From: Aestuariibius insulae
GTDB lineage: Bacteria; Pseudomonadota; Alphaproteobacteria; Rhodobacterales; Rhodobacteraceae
Length of the DNA stretch: 64,000 nucleotides
Reading direction: 5' to 3'
Assembly: GCF_040783535.2 (NCBI RefSeq)
Contig: NZ_JBFONW020000004.1
Span: 62,001-126,000, forward strand
The notes below the pieces were generated by a model. It did no database searches and was not told the origin of the DNA. It saw only the letters and a list, made by a program, of their open reading frames with translations. A program made the translations under genes and the position numbers. Shown one piece after another: positions 35,380 through 45,439 of this stretch; the stretch's first letter is position 1, and every line of letters begins with the position of its first letter.

Positions 35380-36263
35380 TCACCTATTGGTGACATATTT
35401 AACGATAGCCTCACCAACTCTTGCAGCAGCAGAATTACGGGCATCGATGTCTGCCTCCGTTTCTGTGATAAACAGCGCTGCGACAATTGGTGCCCTATCA
35501 GGTGGATAGATCACGGTGACAATTGATCTAGATCCATAGCCACCTGCGCCTGTTCGATCGTGGATCGACCAATTCGATGGAAGTGTGGCACGAAACAAGG
35601 CATCGGCAACACTATGTCCGCAAGCCATGCTCGAAGTGTTGCTCGCGAGGCTGGTTCAAGAGCATTTCTCAAAATTAAGTTTTGAATGGTCTGTGCAATC
35701 ACACGCGGAGTTGTCGTATCACGCAGGTCGCCAGGAACAGCTGAGTTCAGTTCAGCCTCCCAGCGGTCAAGCCGGGTGACCTGATCACCGGTTGATCTGA
35801 GAAACGCAGTCAGAGCTTCCGGCCCGCCAAGCGCTGATAAAACGATATTTCCTGCCGTATTGTCACTGACAGACAACATCATACTACAAGAGATGCCGAG
35901 CGAGACTTCGAGGTTCTCTGCTCGACTATAAGCCTCAATCGCCGGTGAGTAGTCAACGGTCTCGATGTCTTCCAATGGCACGTTATCAGCTAAACTGACG
36001 TTACCATTTTCAACTCGATGCAGTAGCGCGCCGCATGCCAGAAGCTTGAAAGTGCTATTCAATGGAAATCTGTCATCTGCAGCGTAGGCGATTACCTCCC
36101 CGGTTTGTGTATCGTGCATATAGAAACCGACACGCGCTGCCAGATCACGTTCTATGCTGTGAATGACGTCGATAACTGGTTCGGCCAATGCAGCGATGGG
36201 TAGACATAAGATGAGGAGAAATCAGATCGCGATGGCTTTTATCTGGTTTGGTAGCTCGTTCAT
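35380..36263 (-). pseudogene. bla: Class A beta-lactamase pseudogene (CARB/PSE-like, RTG type)
   Basis: Reads as a full class A enzyme with two lesions. From ATG 36263 the signal peptide is interrupted by TGA at 36224-36222, then continues (FLLILCLPIAALAEP). The active-site STFK is at 36056-36045, SDN lies in SVSDNTAGN, and the omega loop is RWEAELN with Glu166 and Asn170. A one-base deletion near 35613-35616 (between RAWLAD and SVADALF) shifts the frame; in the new frame the third motif is DRTGAGGYGSR (RTG at 35556-35548), where most enzymes have KTG. RTG is known from carbenicillinases. All catalytic residues survive, so decay looks recent. Downstream sequence ends with the usual C-terminal helix. 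Confidence 0.85.
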
Positions 36264-37173
36264 GACGTCACTTTTGGCAGTTAAACCCTCTGTTAGCAAT
36301 GTCATCTAGCATCAAATAGTAGGCATTAGTGCAGGCATAAAGAATTGGCGCTTTTCCGATCTTAGGACCTCGGTCGTTATTGAAGTCATGTAAATATAGA
36401 AAACGGCAGCTATTAGCGCTGCGATTGCAAGGTCTTGATCGATTGGCCAATAACAGACCTAGGCGCCTCTATGTCCGCTAGAAACCGGCTCCACTTTATA
36501 CATCGAACGAGTTCGACATGCGGTCTGAGCTCGATTGATTGTGCGTCGGCCTACTTATCAGAGTATAATACCGATTAAAATGGGTGATGCACGTATTGGG
36601 GCGACATCTAAGCCTTCTTTCGAGAACTGATCCAAAGAGAATGCATCTTGCCTATCAAGTTTGGCTCGATAGTCTTGGCATCCTTCCAGAGAACGTGACC
36701 GGTATCTAGTGGCTGGGCCGCTTCTTAATGAGCCTTTCACGTTGCCTGCGTTGCCATGGCTGGCGCTAGGGCTTCCTGCGGGAGCTGGCACTTTCAACAT
36801 TATGATCTTCAAATAGGCTGATTTAGATACTCTTAGTACAAAGAGGCATATCGAAGAAATCGCGAAAAGAGACGCTTTAGGCGACTGAGAGCTTCGTTCG
36901 GATGGTCGGCATCAAGTTGATTTGGGAGTGCCGCTGCGCAGAAAAAAGGAGCTGTAACATGCATTTACGGAGTATAGCAGTTACGCGACGAACGGCAAGA
37001 ATGGGTGGGAAGCGATCGTGTTATAATCTAATTACATACCGACGCTGCGTCGTGCACAAACTTCAGCAATTGACATTGAATAGTTCATGTCAATTGCTAG
37101 TGTCTAAATTTCCTTCTGGCCAGACCGCTAACTGTGATGCATTGAGAGCATATGAGGTTCAGCTCCATTTTGT
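36264..37173. other. Low-GC stretch without recognisable gene
   Basis: About 900 bases with only short frames. A minus-strand frame at 36268-36450 (FLYLHDFNNDRGPKIGKAP) and one at 36558-36812 have no family pattern and no ribosome site. I see no RNA gene or insertion-sequence ends. Confidence 0.4.
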
Positions 37174-39228
37174 TCATCCCGTCATCAATGAGTTGTTTTC
37201 AGGAAGATCGTCCGTAAGCTCGCGAACCTGCTGGACGGACATGGGTTGACCAAACAAAAACCCCTGGACGAACTTGCAGCACTCATTGTTCAGGAATGAG
37301 AGTTCGTCTTCAACTTCAACACCTTCGGCGAGGATCGGAACGTCGAGTGCGTCACCAAGCAGGATTGTTGCGCGCACGATTGCGGCCCTTTGTTTGTTGA
37401 TGTGAACATCCCGTATGAAGCTCTTGTCGATCTTGATCTTATCGAAGGGGAAGGCTTGCAGTGTCGCGAGAGAGGAATATCCGGTTCCGAAATCGTCCAT
37501 CGCGATACGTACGCCCATGTCCTTGATCCTGGACATCACTTTGAGAGTGTATTCCTGATCATCGATGATGCTCGCCTCCGTCACTTCAAGCTCCAGCAAG
37601 GCAGGATCCAGTCTGCTCTCCATAAGAACATCGGAGAGGTGTTCCAGGAAGGAAGGCTGGACCAACTGTTGGGGTGCGACATTGACAGCAATTGTGTAGG
37701 GGATCTGCCAGGAGGCCGCTTCGAGGCACGCTTTGCGCAACACCCATAGTCCAATTTCTCGAATGAGCCCCGTTTCTTCTGCCAAGGGAATGAATTCTCC
37801 CGGAGAGACCCTGCCACGATCAGGATGATTCCATCGTAGGAGCACTTCAAAGCCGCTTGGGGCCCTCGATGTCACATCGTTTTGCAGCTGGTAGACAAGC
37901 TCAAACTCATCTTTAGCAAGGGCTTTGCGCAAATCTTGGATCAACGAAAGACGCTCTCGATTGATTTCGCCCATCTCAATGTCAAAAAATCGTATATTTC
38001 GATCCGGGTCGTCCTTTGCGCGGTACATGGCCAGATCGGACTTTTGCAGAAGGCCGTCTATATCCTTACCATCTTCGACTGTTGTTGCTATTCCTATAGA
38101 GCCGCCTATTAGCACGGAGGCAGATAGAAGCTCGATCGGCTCAACAAACGCTGAACTGAGTCTGGCTGCAAAGGCTTTCACTTCCTCCATGCGGCGGAAG
38201 CCTCTCTTGATTGCAACAAATTCGTCGCCTCCTGAGCGGGCAATAAATTCACCCTGGATCAGTGCCTTGGAGATTCGGCTAGTTACCTGTGATAGAACGA
38301 TATCTCCATCGGCATGGCCGTAGAGGTCGTTCACCTCCTTGAACCGATCAAGATCAATTGTTAGTATTGCGATCTTAATTGTTTTATCTATCTCTAACAG
38401 TGCCTTACAGCGCGATAACTCTTTTGTTAGCCCCAGACGGTTGGGTAATAGAGTCAGCGCATCAATCGTGGCGGTTTCTTCAATCTTGACCTGTGCATCG
38501 TTGACGGCGCCATCTTCGAGTCTGATGCCAATGAAACCAATAGCAAACAAGGCGGATGTGACGCCAAATATCAGTAGTCCAAGCGTCGTGTCAGATATCA
38601 GAGTTTCAGGAACCTCGACAAGCGGGCTTAATTCAATCGTAAAGGCAGTCATTCCGATGAAATGCATCGAACAGATCGACAGCACGATAAGCACAGCGCC
38701 CCCCATCCAGCAATATCTGGTGACAGGATGAATGAATCGGTGAAATGCGGCCACGCCGAAAAGACATCCCAAGGCGGTTGAGGCGAATACTGTGATCGGA
38801 TTCCAATTAAGCTTTCCAGGGACTTCGTAAGCGACCATCCCAACATAATGCATCACGACAACCGTCAACCCGAAAGTAATGCCCCCCAACCCATAGTTGA
38901 GAGGCGATGATGCATATCCGAGTATCATTTTGGAGATGAATAAGCCGCTTACAGATATAAGTAAGGTCACGGCGGTTAACGTCGCATCATATCCATGAGG
39001 GTATCCAGGCTCATAAGCCAGCATGGCGATAAAGTGAGTTGACCAAATAGCAGTGCCGCCGATCAGCGCCGCCAAAAATATCTGAATGCGCCTTCGCACC
39101 CCATATGAAACAATCGTCTTCCGTGCGACGATCGCTGTCAAAAGCGAGCCACTGAGGCAGACTAGAACAGCAACAGCAAGCAACCCGTAATGATGCTCCT
39201 GCGTTAGGCATTCAATGAGGTGGTACAC
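37174..39228 (-). CDS. MHYT-GGDEF-EAL cyclic di-GMP signalling protein
   Basis: 684 residues from GTG 39228 (GGAG ten bases upstream). The N-terminal seven-helix MHYT sensor shows its repeated motifs as THFIAML, MHYVGMV and MHFIGMT; such sensors are thought to bind copper and sense gases. A GGDEF domain follows (ARSGGDEFVAI, about residue 350), so cyclase activity is possible. The EAL domain (about 425-670) has EVL in place of EAL but keeps DDFGTGYSS, KIDKSFI and LAEGVE. Composition is lower in GC than the core genes. It is bracketed by gene deserts on both sides. Confidence 0.92.
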   Translation of the reverse strand: MYHLIECLTQEHHYGLLAVAVLVCLSGSLLTAIVARKTIVSYGVRRRIQIFLAALIGGTAIWSTHFIAMLAYEPGYPHGYDATLTAVTLLISVSGLFISKMILGYASSPLNYGLGGITFGLTVVVMHYVGMVAYEVPGKLNWNPITVFASTALGCLFGVAAFHRFIHPVTRYCWMGGAVLIVLSICSMHFIGMTAFTIELSPLVEVPETLISDTTLGLLIFGVTSALFAIGFIGIRLEDGAVNDAQVKIEETATIDALTLLPNRLGLTKELSRCKALLEIDKTIKIAILTIDLDRFKEVNDLYGHADGDIVLSQVTSRISKALIQGEFIARSGGDEFVAIKRGFRRMEEVKAFAARLSSAFVEPIELLSASVLIGGSIGIATTVEDGKDIDGLLQKSDLAMYRAKDDPDRNIRFFDIEMGEINRERLSLIQDLRKALAKDEFELVYQLQNDVTSRAPSGFEVLLRWNHPDRGRVSPGEFIPLAEETGLIREIGLWVLRKACLEAASWQIPYTIAVNVAPQQLVQPSFLEHLSDVLMESRLDPALLELEVTEASIIDDQEYTLKVMSRIKDMGVRIAMDDFGTGYSSLATLQAFPFDKIKIDKSFIRDVHINKQRAAIVRATILLGDALDVPILAEGVEVEDELSFLNNECCKFVQGFLFGQPMSVQQVRELTDDLPENNSLMTG

Positions 39229-40024
39229 TCTAGTCTCCAGAAACTATGTACCTTCGCTACGCAACAGAGCTTAACAGTCATCTTACGCAGAGGCCAAAAT
39301 TATTAATCATTTTAGACTTCTAAGCTTAAGATGCTATGAAAATACTCGAATTATGATCCTTAAAGATCTCATCTCCTCTGAAACTAGCGCCTTGTAGCGC
39401 TGACAGATTCACGATGGTTCCTGGAAGCGGGGAAGGTGAAAAGGTCACCATTGATGAAAAACCTAAAACCCCAGATCTTTCCTTTATCCAAATGACTTGA
39501 GTCTATCTTAGACATGTGCTTAGAGCGAACGCCCGGAATTTGAGATCGTCCCGAGGCGTTTGGAGACAATACGAACGGGGACAATGGGCCATCCTCACTT
39601 AGAAAGTATGCGCCGCAAGACGAGAATATCTCCGCTTAAGGTAATCGATACTGTCAAGCCGCCATGCTGCAGATCGTTGTAGTTCCGCTTCCCCAAGCCG
39701 GAGTTGATTCTAGTTCTGGCAGGCACGACAGTTTTTGTAAAAATTTAATATTATTTCTTGTCTTGCATCAAGATAAGATGTCCTGCGGGCGAATAGCATA
39801 AACGCAGCGTATTGAACCGATATCGTATCTCCACTCCGCACAGGTCCCGTATCAGACTTGCTGTGGATGTATGGCAACTAAGCGTTCTCGAGGGTTGCGT
39901 GCAGTATCGAAGAGCGTCACGGCAGTAGGCGAACCCACCTCGATGGCCGGTTCCGGATCGGGACTGAGTGGAAGATCCGCCTCATCGCCCGCGTGATATT
40001 GCTGCCGATGGGGTATACTTCCTA
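39229..40024. other. AT-rich stretch without recognisable gene
   Basis: Roughly 800 bases, including an AT-rich run near 39730-39780. Only short, unconvincing frames. It probably holds the promoter of the MHYT protein at its left end (39229 onward on the minus strand). Confidence 0.4.
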
Positions 40025-40140
40025 ATCGCTGAGATCGCCTTTGTCTGTGGCTTGTCCGGCCAAGTCCATTTGACCTGAGTGGGTCAAGGACATGACCGGA
40101 ACCATGCCCGGGGGCGTTCCGGGACAAGGAACGATACATG
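40025..40140 (+). pseudogene. AraC-family C-terminal HTH remnant
   Basis: The + strand reads IAEIAFVCGLSGQVHLT, then stop, and in another frame VKDMTGTMPG or PGAFRDKERY. This is the second helix-turn-helix of AraC regulators (IAEIA..CGF..Q.HLTR.FK...G.TPGAFR) with frameshifts. Nothing else of the gene is recognisable. Confidence 0.6.
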
Positions 40141-40245
40141 TATATCTGCTTTAAGGTCCGAGGCATTCGCGTTAAATTGGAGTACTGAATAGTGCCTTCG
40201 TAGTTTTGATTAAGTTGATGTATAGCCGTGTGCGGGCCGGTCACC

Positions 40246-41142
40246 TTATCCCGGCGTTGGCAGTGCCGTTGCGCGATGCTTGGACGGGGTGGTCCCGATG
40301 ACTTGCTTGAACGAGCGCGAGAAGTGGGCCTGGTCCGCGAAGCCGCAGGCGAGGGCAATCTCGCCCAAGGGTCGGGCCGGGTCGTTCATCATCTTCAGGG
40401 CCTGCTCGATGCGGTAGGACAGAACGAACTGCATGGGTGTGCGGCCGATGACCTCTTTGAAGGTGCGGCTGAAGCTCGAGGGGCTCATGCCAACCTCGCG
40501 TGCCAGATCCTCGAGCGCGATTGTGCGGTCGAGGTTTGCGCGCACGTAGGCAAGCACGCGGCGATGATGGGCGGATGTGAAGCGACCGGCGGCCGCGATT
40601 TCTTCCGGGCGCTGTTTGCCGTAGCGTTGCAGCAGCTTGACCAGGAAAACGCGGGCCATCGCCTCGAACATTACGGCGGAGGTAATATCGCCGGCTTCCA
40701 ACGTGTCGCGCATCATGATGCCTGCGGTGCAAAGATCGGCATCGAGAAATTGCGGCGTGTCTTTGAACTGCGTCTCGTCCAGCAGCATCCCAAGCTCGCG
40801 TTCTGCGAAATGCGCGACGGCTTCAGGCTGGAGCGTGATGACGATGACGTCAGAGGTCGCGAACCAGCGCCATCCGGAGCGGGTGCCCGCGGGCGTCATC
40901 ACGATCTCGTTCTTGCGGAAGGTAAAGTCGCGCATCTGGCCGTCGCGGCGGTTCTGGACGCGGTGGGGGTCGTCCTTAAGGTTCAATAGCAAGTGATGCT
41001 CTGCAAACACATCTTCGGGCATCATATCGGGCGGAGCTTGGAAATACTGCACGCTCATCAGCTGAGCTGCCGAGGCATGAAGAGTTCCTTCACTGTCGAG
41101 CAGGGGAAGGGACGGATAGATGTCGCGATAGCGGTTCGGCAT
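40246..41142 (-). CDS. AraC-family transcriptional regulator
   Basis: 298 residues from ATG 41142. An N-terminal sensing region (cupin-like, FAEHHLLLNLKDDPHR) is followed by a C-terminal double HTH: ALEDLAREVGMSPSSFSRTFKE and GEIALACGFADQAHFSRSFK, quoted in part. It lies at the downstream end of a same-strand group (hydrolase, small peptide, SnoaL-like, SDR remnant) and may regulate it. The longer TTG start at 41148 is less likely than ATG. Confidence 0.9.
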   Translation of the reverse strand: MPNRYRDIYPSLPLLDSEGTLHASAAQLMSVQYFQAPPDMMPEDVFAEHHLLLNLKDDPHRVQNRRDGQMRDFTFRKNEIVMTPAGTRSGWRWFATSDVIVITLQPEAVAHFAERELGMLLDETQFKDTPQFLDADLCTAGIMMRDTLEAGDITSAVMFEAMARVFLVKLLQRYGKQRPEEIAAAGRFTSAHHRRVLAYVRANLDRTIALEDLAREVGMSPSSFSRTFKEVIGRTPMQFVLSYRIEQALKMMNDPARPLGEIALACGFADQAHFSRSFKQVIGTTPSKHRATALPTPG

Positions 41143-41188
41143 GGCCAAAGTGTAGCGCGCCGGCAGCTCGCGTCACAGGTGCGCCGGA

Positions 41189-41790
41189 TCATTCGGCGGC
41201 GATCGTCTTTGAGGCATCGATCGGGATATCGCGGGCCACGCTCTCCCAAACCGAGAGCTCGGCCAGAACCGATTGCGCGTGATCGCGGATCGCGTCGACG
41301 GCATCCCAACCCATTGCCAGCCGCAACGACGCGATCTCCCGTGCGAGCGCCTCGGTCAGGCCTTCCATTGCAAATTTCGAAGCCGGGTACAGCCCGAAGC
41401 CAGCAAACAACATCTGTCCGCCGAAAGACAAAACCATGACGATGGCGCCGGACCGCTACGCGCGCATGATCGGCAACATGGCATTGGTTACGGTTACGGC
41501 GCCGAAGAAGTTGGTCTCTGTCGGGTCGCGCAAAACGCCGTCCGACGTCTCCTCAACCGCGCCGACGATGCCGTACCTGCATTATTGACCAGCAGATCGA
41601 TGCGGCCAAAGCGGTCCATCGCAGCCTGGACGGCGACATCGACTTGGCCTGGATCAGTCACATCAATCGTGGCGGCCAGTACCTCATCCGGCGCACGGGC
41701 CTCGATCTCGAAGACTTATCTGTCCGACGCGCGGCGACGACGACCTTGTTGCCATCGTTGAGGGCGTAAAGTGCATAGACGCGGTCAAGG
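41189..41790 (-). pseudogene. Short-chain dehydrogenase pseudogene
   Basis: Reading with frame changes gives NDGNKVVVAARR, DVTDPGQVDVAVQAAMDRFG, IDLLVNNAG, then EETSDGVLRDPTETNFFGAV and YPASKFAMEGLTEALAREI. The order is that of an SDR enzyme. The N-terminal TGxxxGIG is missing, a frameshift lies near 41580 and an in-frame stop follows MLPIMRA (near 41460). The gene is dead; its neighbours on the same strand remain intact. Confidence 0.75.
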
Positions 41791-41851
41791 CCTGAGTATG
41801 CCCCAGGTGCTGAAATGGACCTGGGACATGGGATCTCTGCTGTTTAGGGGG

Positions 41852-42391
41852 TCAGTTGCCTGGCGTGTCGCGCACGAATGTCTCGCCGCGCTGCGCTGTG
41901 GCGGTAAAAGTCATGGAGTCCACCAACCAAGCATCTCCAGAGCGGGTGAAGCCGTGCTCGTAGGTGCCCCAGACTTCCCAAAGCGCGCCATCGGGCGCAT
42001 CAGGCGTGGGCATCCGGTTCCAGGCATAGCCGTGTGACGTCATCAGGGCGGTATCACTACCGTCGAAGGCGATCCGGTGATTGCCGCGCAAGTGAAAGCT
42101 CTCCTTCATTTCGGTCAGGTTGCCGGACCAACCGGCTATCAGCGTGTCGGCGGGAATGGTCGCGGGCTCCCCTCCGGCCAGTGAGGTGAAGTCCACTTCG
42201 ATCGTTTCTGTGAAGAAAGCGCGCGCGGCGGGCCAATCCTTAGCGTCGACGGCGGCATCGATAGCGTCCGCAATACGGATCATCTCGGCGCGATCGACCA
42301 AGGTCTCTGTGGTGACAGGGTCGCCGCCGATCTGTGCTGTGGCAGGAGCAGCGAGGAAGGTGGCGAGGGCGAGAGAGGCAAAGCGGGTCAT
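41852..42391 (-). CDS. Secreted SnoaL/NTF2-like protein
   Basis: 179 residues with a signal peptide (MTRFASLALATFLAAPATAQ). The rest fits an NTF2-fold SnoaL-like domain (ADAIDAAVDAKDWPAARAFF, then FHLRGNHRI and WEVWGTYEHGFTR). Such folds bind small molecules or catalyse isomerisation or cyclisation; the substrate is unknown. It sits behind a signal-peptide-bearing hydrolase and a small secreted peptide on the same strand. Confidence 0.8.
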   Translation of the reverse strand: MTRFASLALATFLAAPATAQIGGDPVTTETLVDRAEMIRIADAIDAAVDAKDWPAARAFFTETIEVDFTSLAGGEPATIPADTLIAGWSGNLTEMKESFHLRGNHRIAFDGSDTALMTSHGYAWNRMPTPDAPDGALWEVWGTYEHGFTRSGDAWLVDSMTFTATAQRGETFVRDTPGN

Positions 42392-42434
42392 TTTAGGGTC
42401 CTTTCTAAGTGAGTGAGCTGAAGCGTAGGGCCGA

Positions 42435-42557
42435 TCACATCATCGCGTCGCTCTGGGCCATCCGCTCGGGCAGGAGCTTGGTATTTTCCTCAGGGGTGAG
42501 CGAAGCCCAAGCGGCGGGGGCGGTGAAAGCGGCGATTAGGGCAAGTGTCTTGAGCAT
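42435..42557 (-). CDS. Small secreted peptide of unknown function
   Basis: 40 residues from ATG 42557 with GGAGAG just upstream. A signal peptide (MLKTLALIAAFTAPAAWA) is followed by only 22 residues (SLTPEENTKLLPERMAQS and DAMM). Either a true small periplasmic peptide or the 5' remnant of a longer gene; the clean signal peptide and ribosome site support translation. Lies between the hydrolase and the SnoaL-like gene on the same strand. Confidence 0.5.
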   Translation of the reverse strand: MLKTLALIAAFTAPAAWASLTPEENTKLLPERMAQSDAMM

Positions 42558-42705
42558 GGGATCTCTCCAGGATCTGGTGTGTACTTGGGAAGGACGCTGT
42601 GCCTTCCGATATCTCAAAGATACATCGCGGCGCGCTCTCTGACTTGAAGCTGGCGGCAAAAGATTTGCACGATCCTGCAGACGCCTCCGTCTCCCGTCCG
42701 AGAAA

Positions 42706-42741
42706 AGAGACGCCCGCTCGAAAAATCGAGCGGGCGTCTTT
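42706..42741 (-). terminator. Strong hairpin terminator after the alpha/beta hydrolase
   Basis: Perfect 14-base stem (AGACGCCCGCTCGA, 42708-42721, and its complement 42726-42739) with a four-base loop, followed on the minus strand by CTTTTCT. It lies 43 bases past the hydrolase stop and separates it from the small peptide gene. Confidence 0.85.
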
Positions 42742-42783
42742 CTCGCAGCGACACGAAACGTAGGCTGCGTCCTAAAACCGGGA

Positions 42784-43758
42784 TCAGGTATCCGGCGCGG
42801 TAATCCGGAAATGATTGGCCACGATATCGGCAGCGGCCTCGATGTTGGCCTGACCGTCATAGAATCCGTCCTGCGCGACATCGTCGAACCATTCGACCGT
42901 CGCCTCGCCGTCATAGCCGTCGAGAAAAGCGTCGACGCCTTGCGGGATCGCAGCCGCCCGAGAATGCACGATGGCGAGCGGTTGGGTCAGATCGGGCGCG
43001 CTGTCCACCGGCTGATAGGACAGCCAGTCGTTCCAGCCTGCATTGTTCCATTTGTTGTCATAGGCGGCGATGAGGCCGCGTTTGAAATTGCCGTAGTAGT
43101 CGAAGTCCGCCATCAGACTGTCCTCGGTATAGGCTGCGTGGATCACTTCTCCTCCCTGCGCTTCGGCCGCCTCGGCGACGGAAACGAGCCCCGCGATCCC
43201 CTCGGGACCGCCATAGACAGTCTCGATGATCGCCCGGTCCTGTAGCCAGGGAGCCACCAGACCGACGGAGCGGATCATGTCATTGTGCGTTGCCGCATCA
43301 ACCATGTAACCGGCCGATGCACAGATCCCGAGGCCGGTGATCATCTCTGCGTCGACCTCTGCAAAGCTCGCGATATGTGTCACGGCGGCATCGATATCCG
43401 AGATCTTGGCCACCGGATCCTCGATAAAGCGCATCCCGCCCGGCGTTGCAGCGGGCAGGTTGCCGGACTTACCCCAGCCGCGGAAGTCGAAGGTGACGGC
43501 AGCAAAGCCCCGTTCGACCATCTCAGCAGCGTAAAGTGCAGGCATCTGTTCTTCGACAGAAGTCCAGGAGCCGGTGACGACAACAGTCGGCAGGGCGGAG
43601 CCGTCGTGGTCTTCGGGCAGGTAGAGCGTACCGGATAGCGTCGCGCCTGCATTCTCGAAGGTGAACGTCTGGGTGGTCAACTCGGCCATCGCGGTGTTTC
43701 CCATCAGGAGGGAAGCGGCGGTCGCGAAAGATGCGATTTTGAATGAAAGACGTGACAT
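42784..43758 (-). CDS. Secreted alpha/beta hydrolase
   Basis: 324 residues from ATG 43758 with GGAGA upstream and a signal peptide (MSRLSFKIASFATAASLLMG, cut near AMA-EL). The fold is dienelactone-hydrolase-like: VVVTGSWTSVEEQ (oxyanion region), FDFRGWGKSG, and the nucleophile elbow LGICASAGYM, where Cys or Ser could act. A C-terminal LAIVHSRAAAIPQG region carries the acid, but the terminal His is not obvious (VANHF). The long upstream extension to 43839 was not used because it lacks a ribosome site. A terminator follows. Confidence 0.85.
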   Translation of the reverse strand: MSRLSFKIASFATAASLLMGNTAMAELTTQTFTFENAGATLSGTLYLPEDHDGSALPTVVVTGSWTSVEEQMPALYAAEMVERGFAAVTFDFRGWGKSGNLPAATPGGMRFIEDPVAKISDIDAAVTHIASFAEVDAEMITGLGICASAGYMVDAATHNDMIRSVGLVAPWLQDRAIIETVYGGPEGIAGLVSVAEAAEAQGGEVIHAAYTEDSLMADFDYYGNFKRGLIAAYDNKWNNAGWNDWLSYQPVDSAPDLTQPLAIVHSRAAAIPQGVDAFLDGYDGEATVEWFDDVAQDGFYDGQANIEAAADIVANHFRITAPDT

Positions 43759-44501
43759 GTTTGTATCTCCGGTTCGGGTTCGTTGCGATGACCCAAACCT
43801 ATGCCGCCCGCCTGCCCCGCGCTTGAACACACATCCCAAGTATTTGAAGCATTACGCCTGAGAAACGACGACTGGATACCGGAGCGGCTCTCTGTGGCAG
43901 GTGCCCAATACAAACCGGCCCGGCGCAAGACTTGTTCTACTCGAAGGTGCGAGGCGAGATCTGCCGGTATCCAAAGTCTTCTTTCGCAACGACAGATCGA
44001 TCGCGTCTTGAGATCGGGGCCGAAAGCGATGTCAAATCTTCGTAGTAGCACTTGAACACGATCAGGTGGCAGATGGTAGGTTGAGAGGCTTTCGGTATAA
44101 AGCGGCGGATCGTCCGGTCGGAAGTCTAATGGAGATATTCCGCAACTCGCCTCACGCATCCAGCTCTCAGGCGCGTCGGTCCACCGGATCGTTCGGGATA
44201 AGCCTGATCAGCACACCGCAGAAGCCGTTCGAAATCGTCGAACCCCTAATTCCTGAACATGCATTCGTCACTAAGCGAAAAGGCTTTGGACATATAAGGA
44301 TAGATCGTGGAGATGGTCTGAGAGAGCATAGAAAGACGGATGGGCAGAATACGCTCAACATCTCCCCGCCCAACACGGAAGTGAAGATCGAAAGCTATAG
44401 ATCTGTTGACCTTCTATTCTTGCAGTTCCGGATTGCACGATCCGTGCTCTACTAGCGAGTCGTGGAATGGCAGGGCATTCATTTCCTCCATTCTACGCCA
44501 C
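43759..44501. other. Region without clear gene upstream of the AraC remnant
   Basis: Only short frames on both strands. The left end probably holds the promoter of the alpha/beta hydrolase; nothing else is recognisable. Confidence 0.4.
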
Positions 44502-44977
44502 CTCGCTCTTCGCGCCCCCGCTATCGCTCCCCTAGACACGATTTGGCGCTACGCCAACATGCCCGCGCCGGCCGCCTTACTTTATCTCGATGGCGCGACG
44601 CTGCAGTTCCTCGCGCTGGCCGCAGGGCAGGCCGCGATGTCGCCCGTGGAGCCCGAACGCCCCAGAGACGCTCGCATGGCCCAGGTCATCGACTATGTCG
44701 AGGCACATTACGACAAAGCGCTGACCATCGCCGAACTGGCCGCCATCGCATGTCTGTCACCGGGCCACCTCACGCGCACCTTCGAGGCAACCATCGGCCT
44801 GCCGGTTTTGAGCCACGTCACGGAGCGCCGCTGCGAGCGGGCAAAAAAGATGCTGACGATCACGCAACTGCCCGTCGCGGAAATCGCCTACTGCTGAGGT
44901 TTGCTAATCAGGGTCACCTCACGCGGTACTTCACGGCACGGTTCGGGGCGACGCCGGGAACGATACGCGCAGCCTGA
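44502..44977 (+). pseudogene. AraC-family regulator remnant
   Basis: The C-terminal DNA-binding part is complete but split: RMAQVIDYVEAHYDKALTIA and LSPGHLTRTFEATIGLP form the first HTH, and after a frameshift at about 44893-44898 (IAYC then stop) the second HTH continues as FANQGHLTRYFTARFGATPG. The N-terminal sensing domain is only partly traceable. It belongs to a chain of decayed genes on the + strand from here to 48.7 kb. Confidence 0.75.
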
Positions 44978-45439
44978 AAGACGAAGGCGCCCGAAAGCTG
45001 GCGCCAAGGGTGTCTTTGACGATCGTTGCTGACCAGTTGTCTGAAGTTAGCGCGCGCCGCCGCCGGTCTCGGCTCAATCCCCGCCGTATCCACGCGAACG
45101 CAGTAATCCTATCGGCGGTCAACGCCATAGAGCGACCGTGAGTCTTTGGACCCACCGGCATCTCGGATCGTCGATATGACAGTAGCGGTCGAGCCTGGCA
45201 CAATTGTGCAAAGCCCTGCATGTCCTATGCAATGACCGCCCCATGTCGTGTCTATCCTATCTTCACCAGGACAAGGAACGGCCGCCTCTAGACTTGGCGC
45301 CCGTACGAGGCCAGTTGAGAGGTCGATCTGGCTCTCGGTACGGGGCGCTGGGCTTCTCGTCACCCCAAAGCCGACCCTGCAAGCAAAAGTGTGTTGGATA
45401 TGAGGAGAATATAGCATGATCAACCGATCCGACCCGATG
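44978..45439. other. No gene recognised between the AraC and SDR remnants
   Basis: Nothing with a protein-like pattern in any frame; a run of 460 bases between two pseudogenes of the same strand. Confidence 0.4.

Noticed and set aside
36558..36812. Possible small gene on the minus strand
   Set aside because: No ribosome site, no family pattern and odd composition; likely chance.
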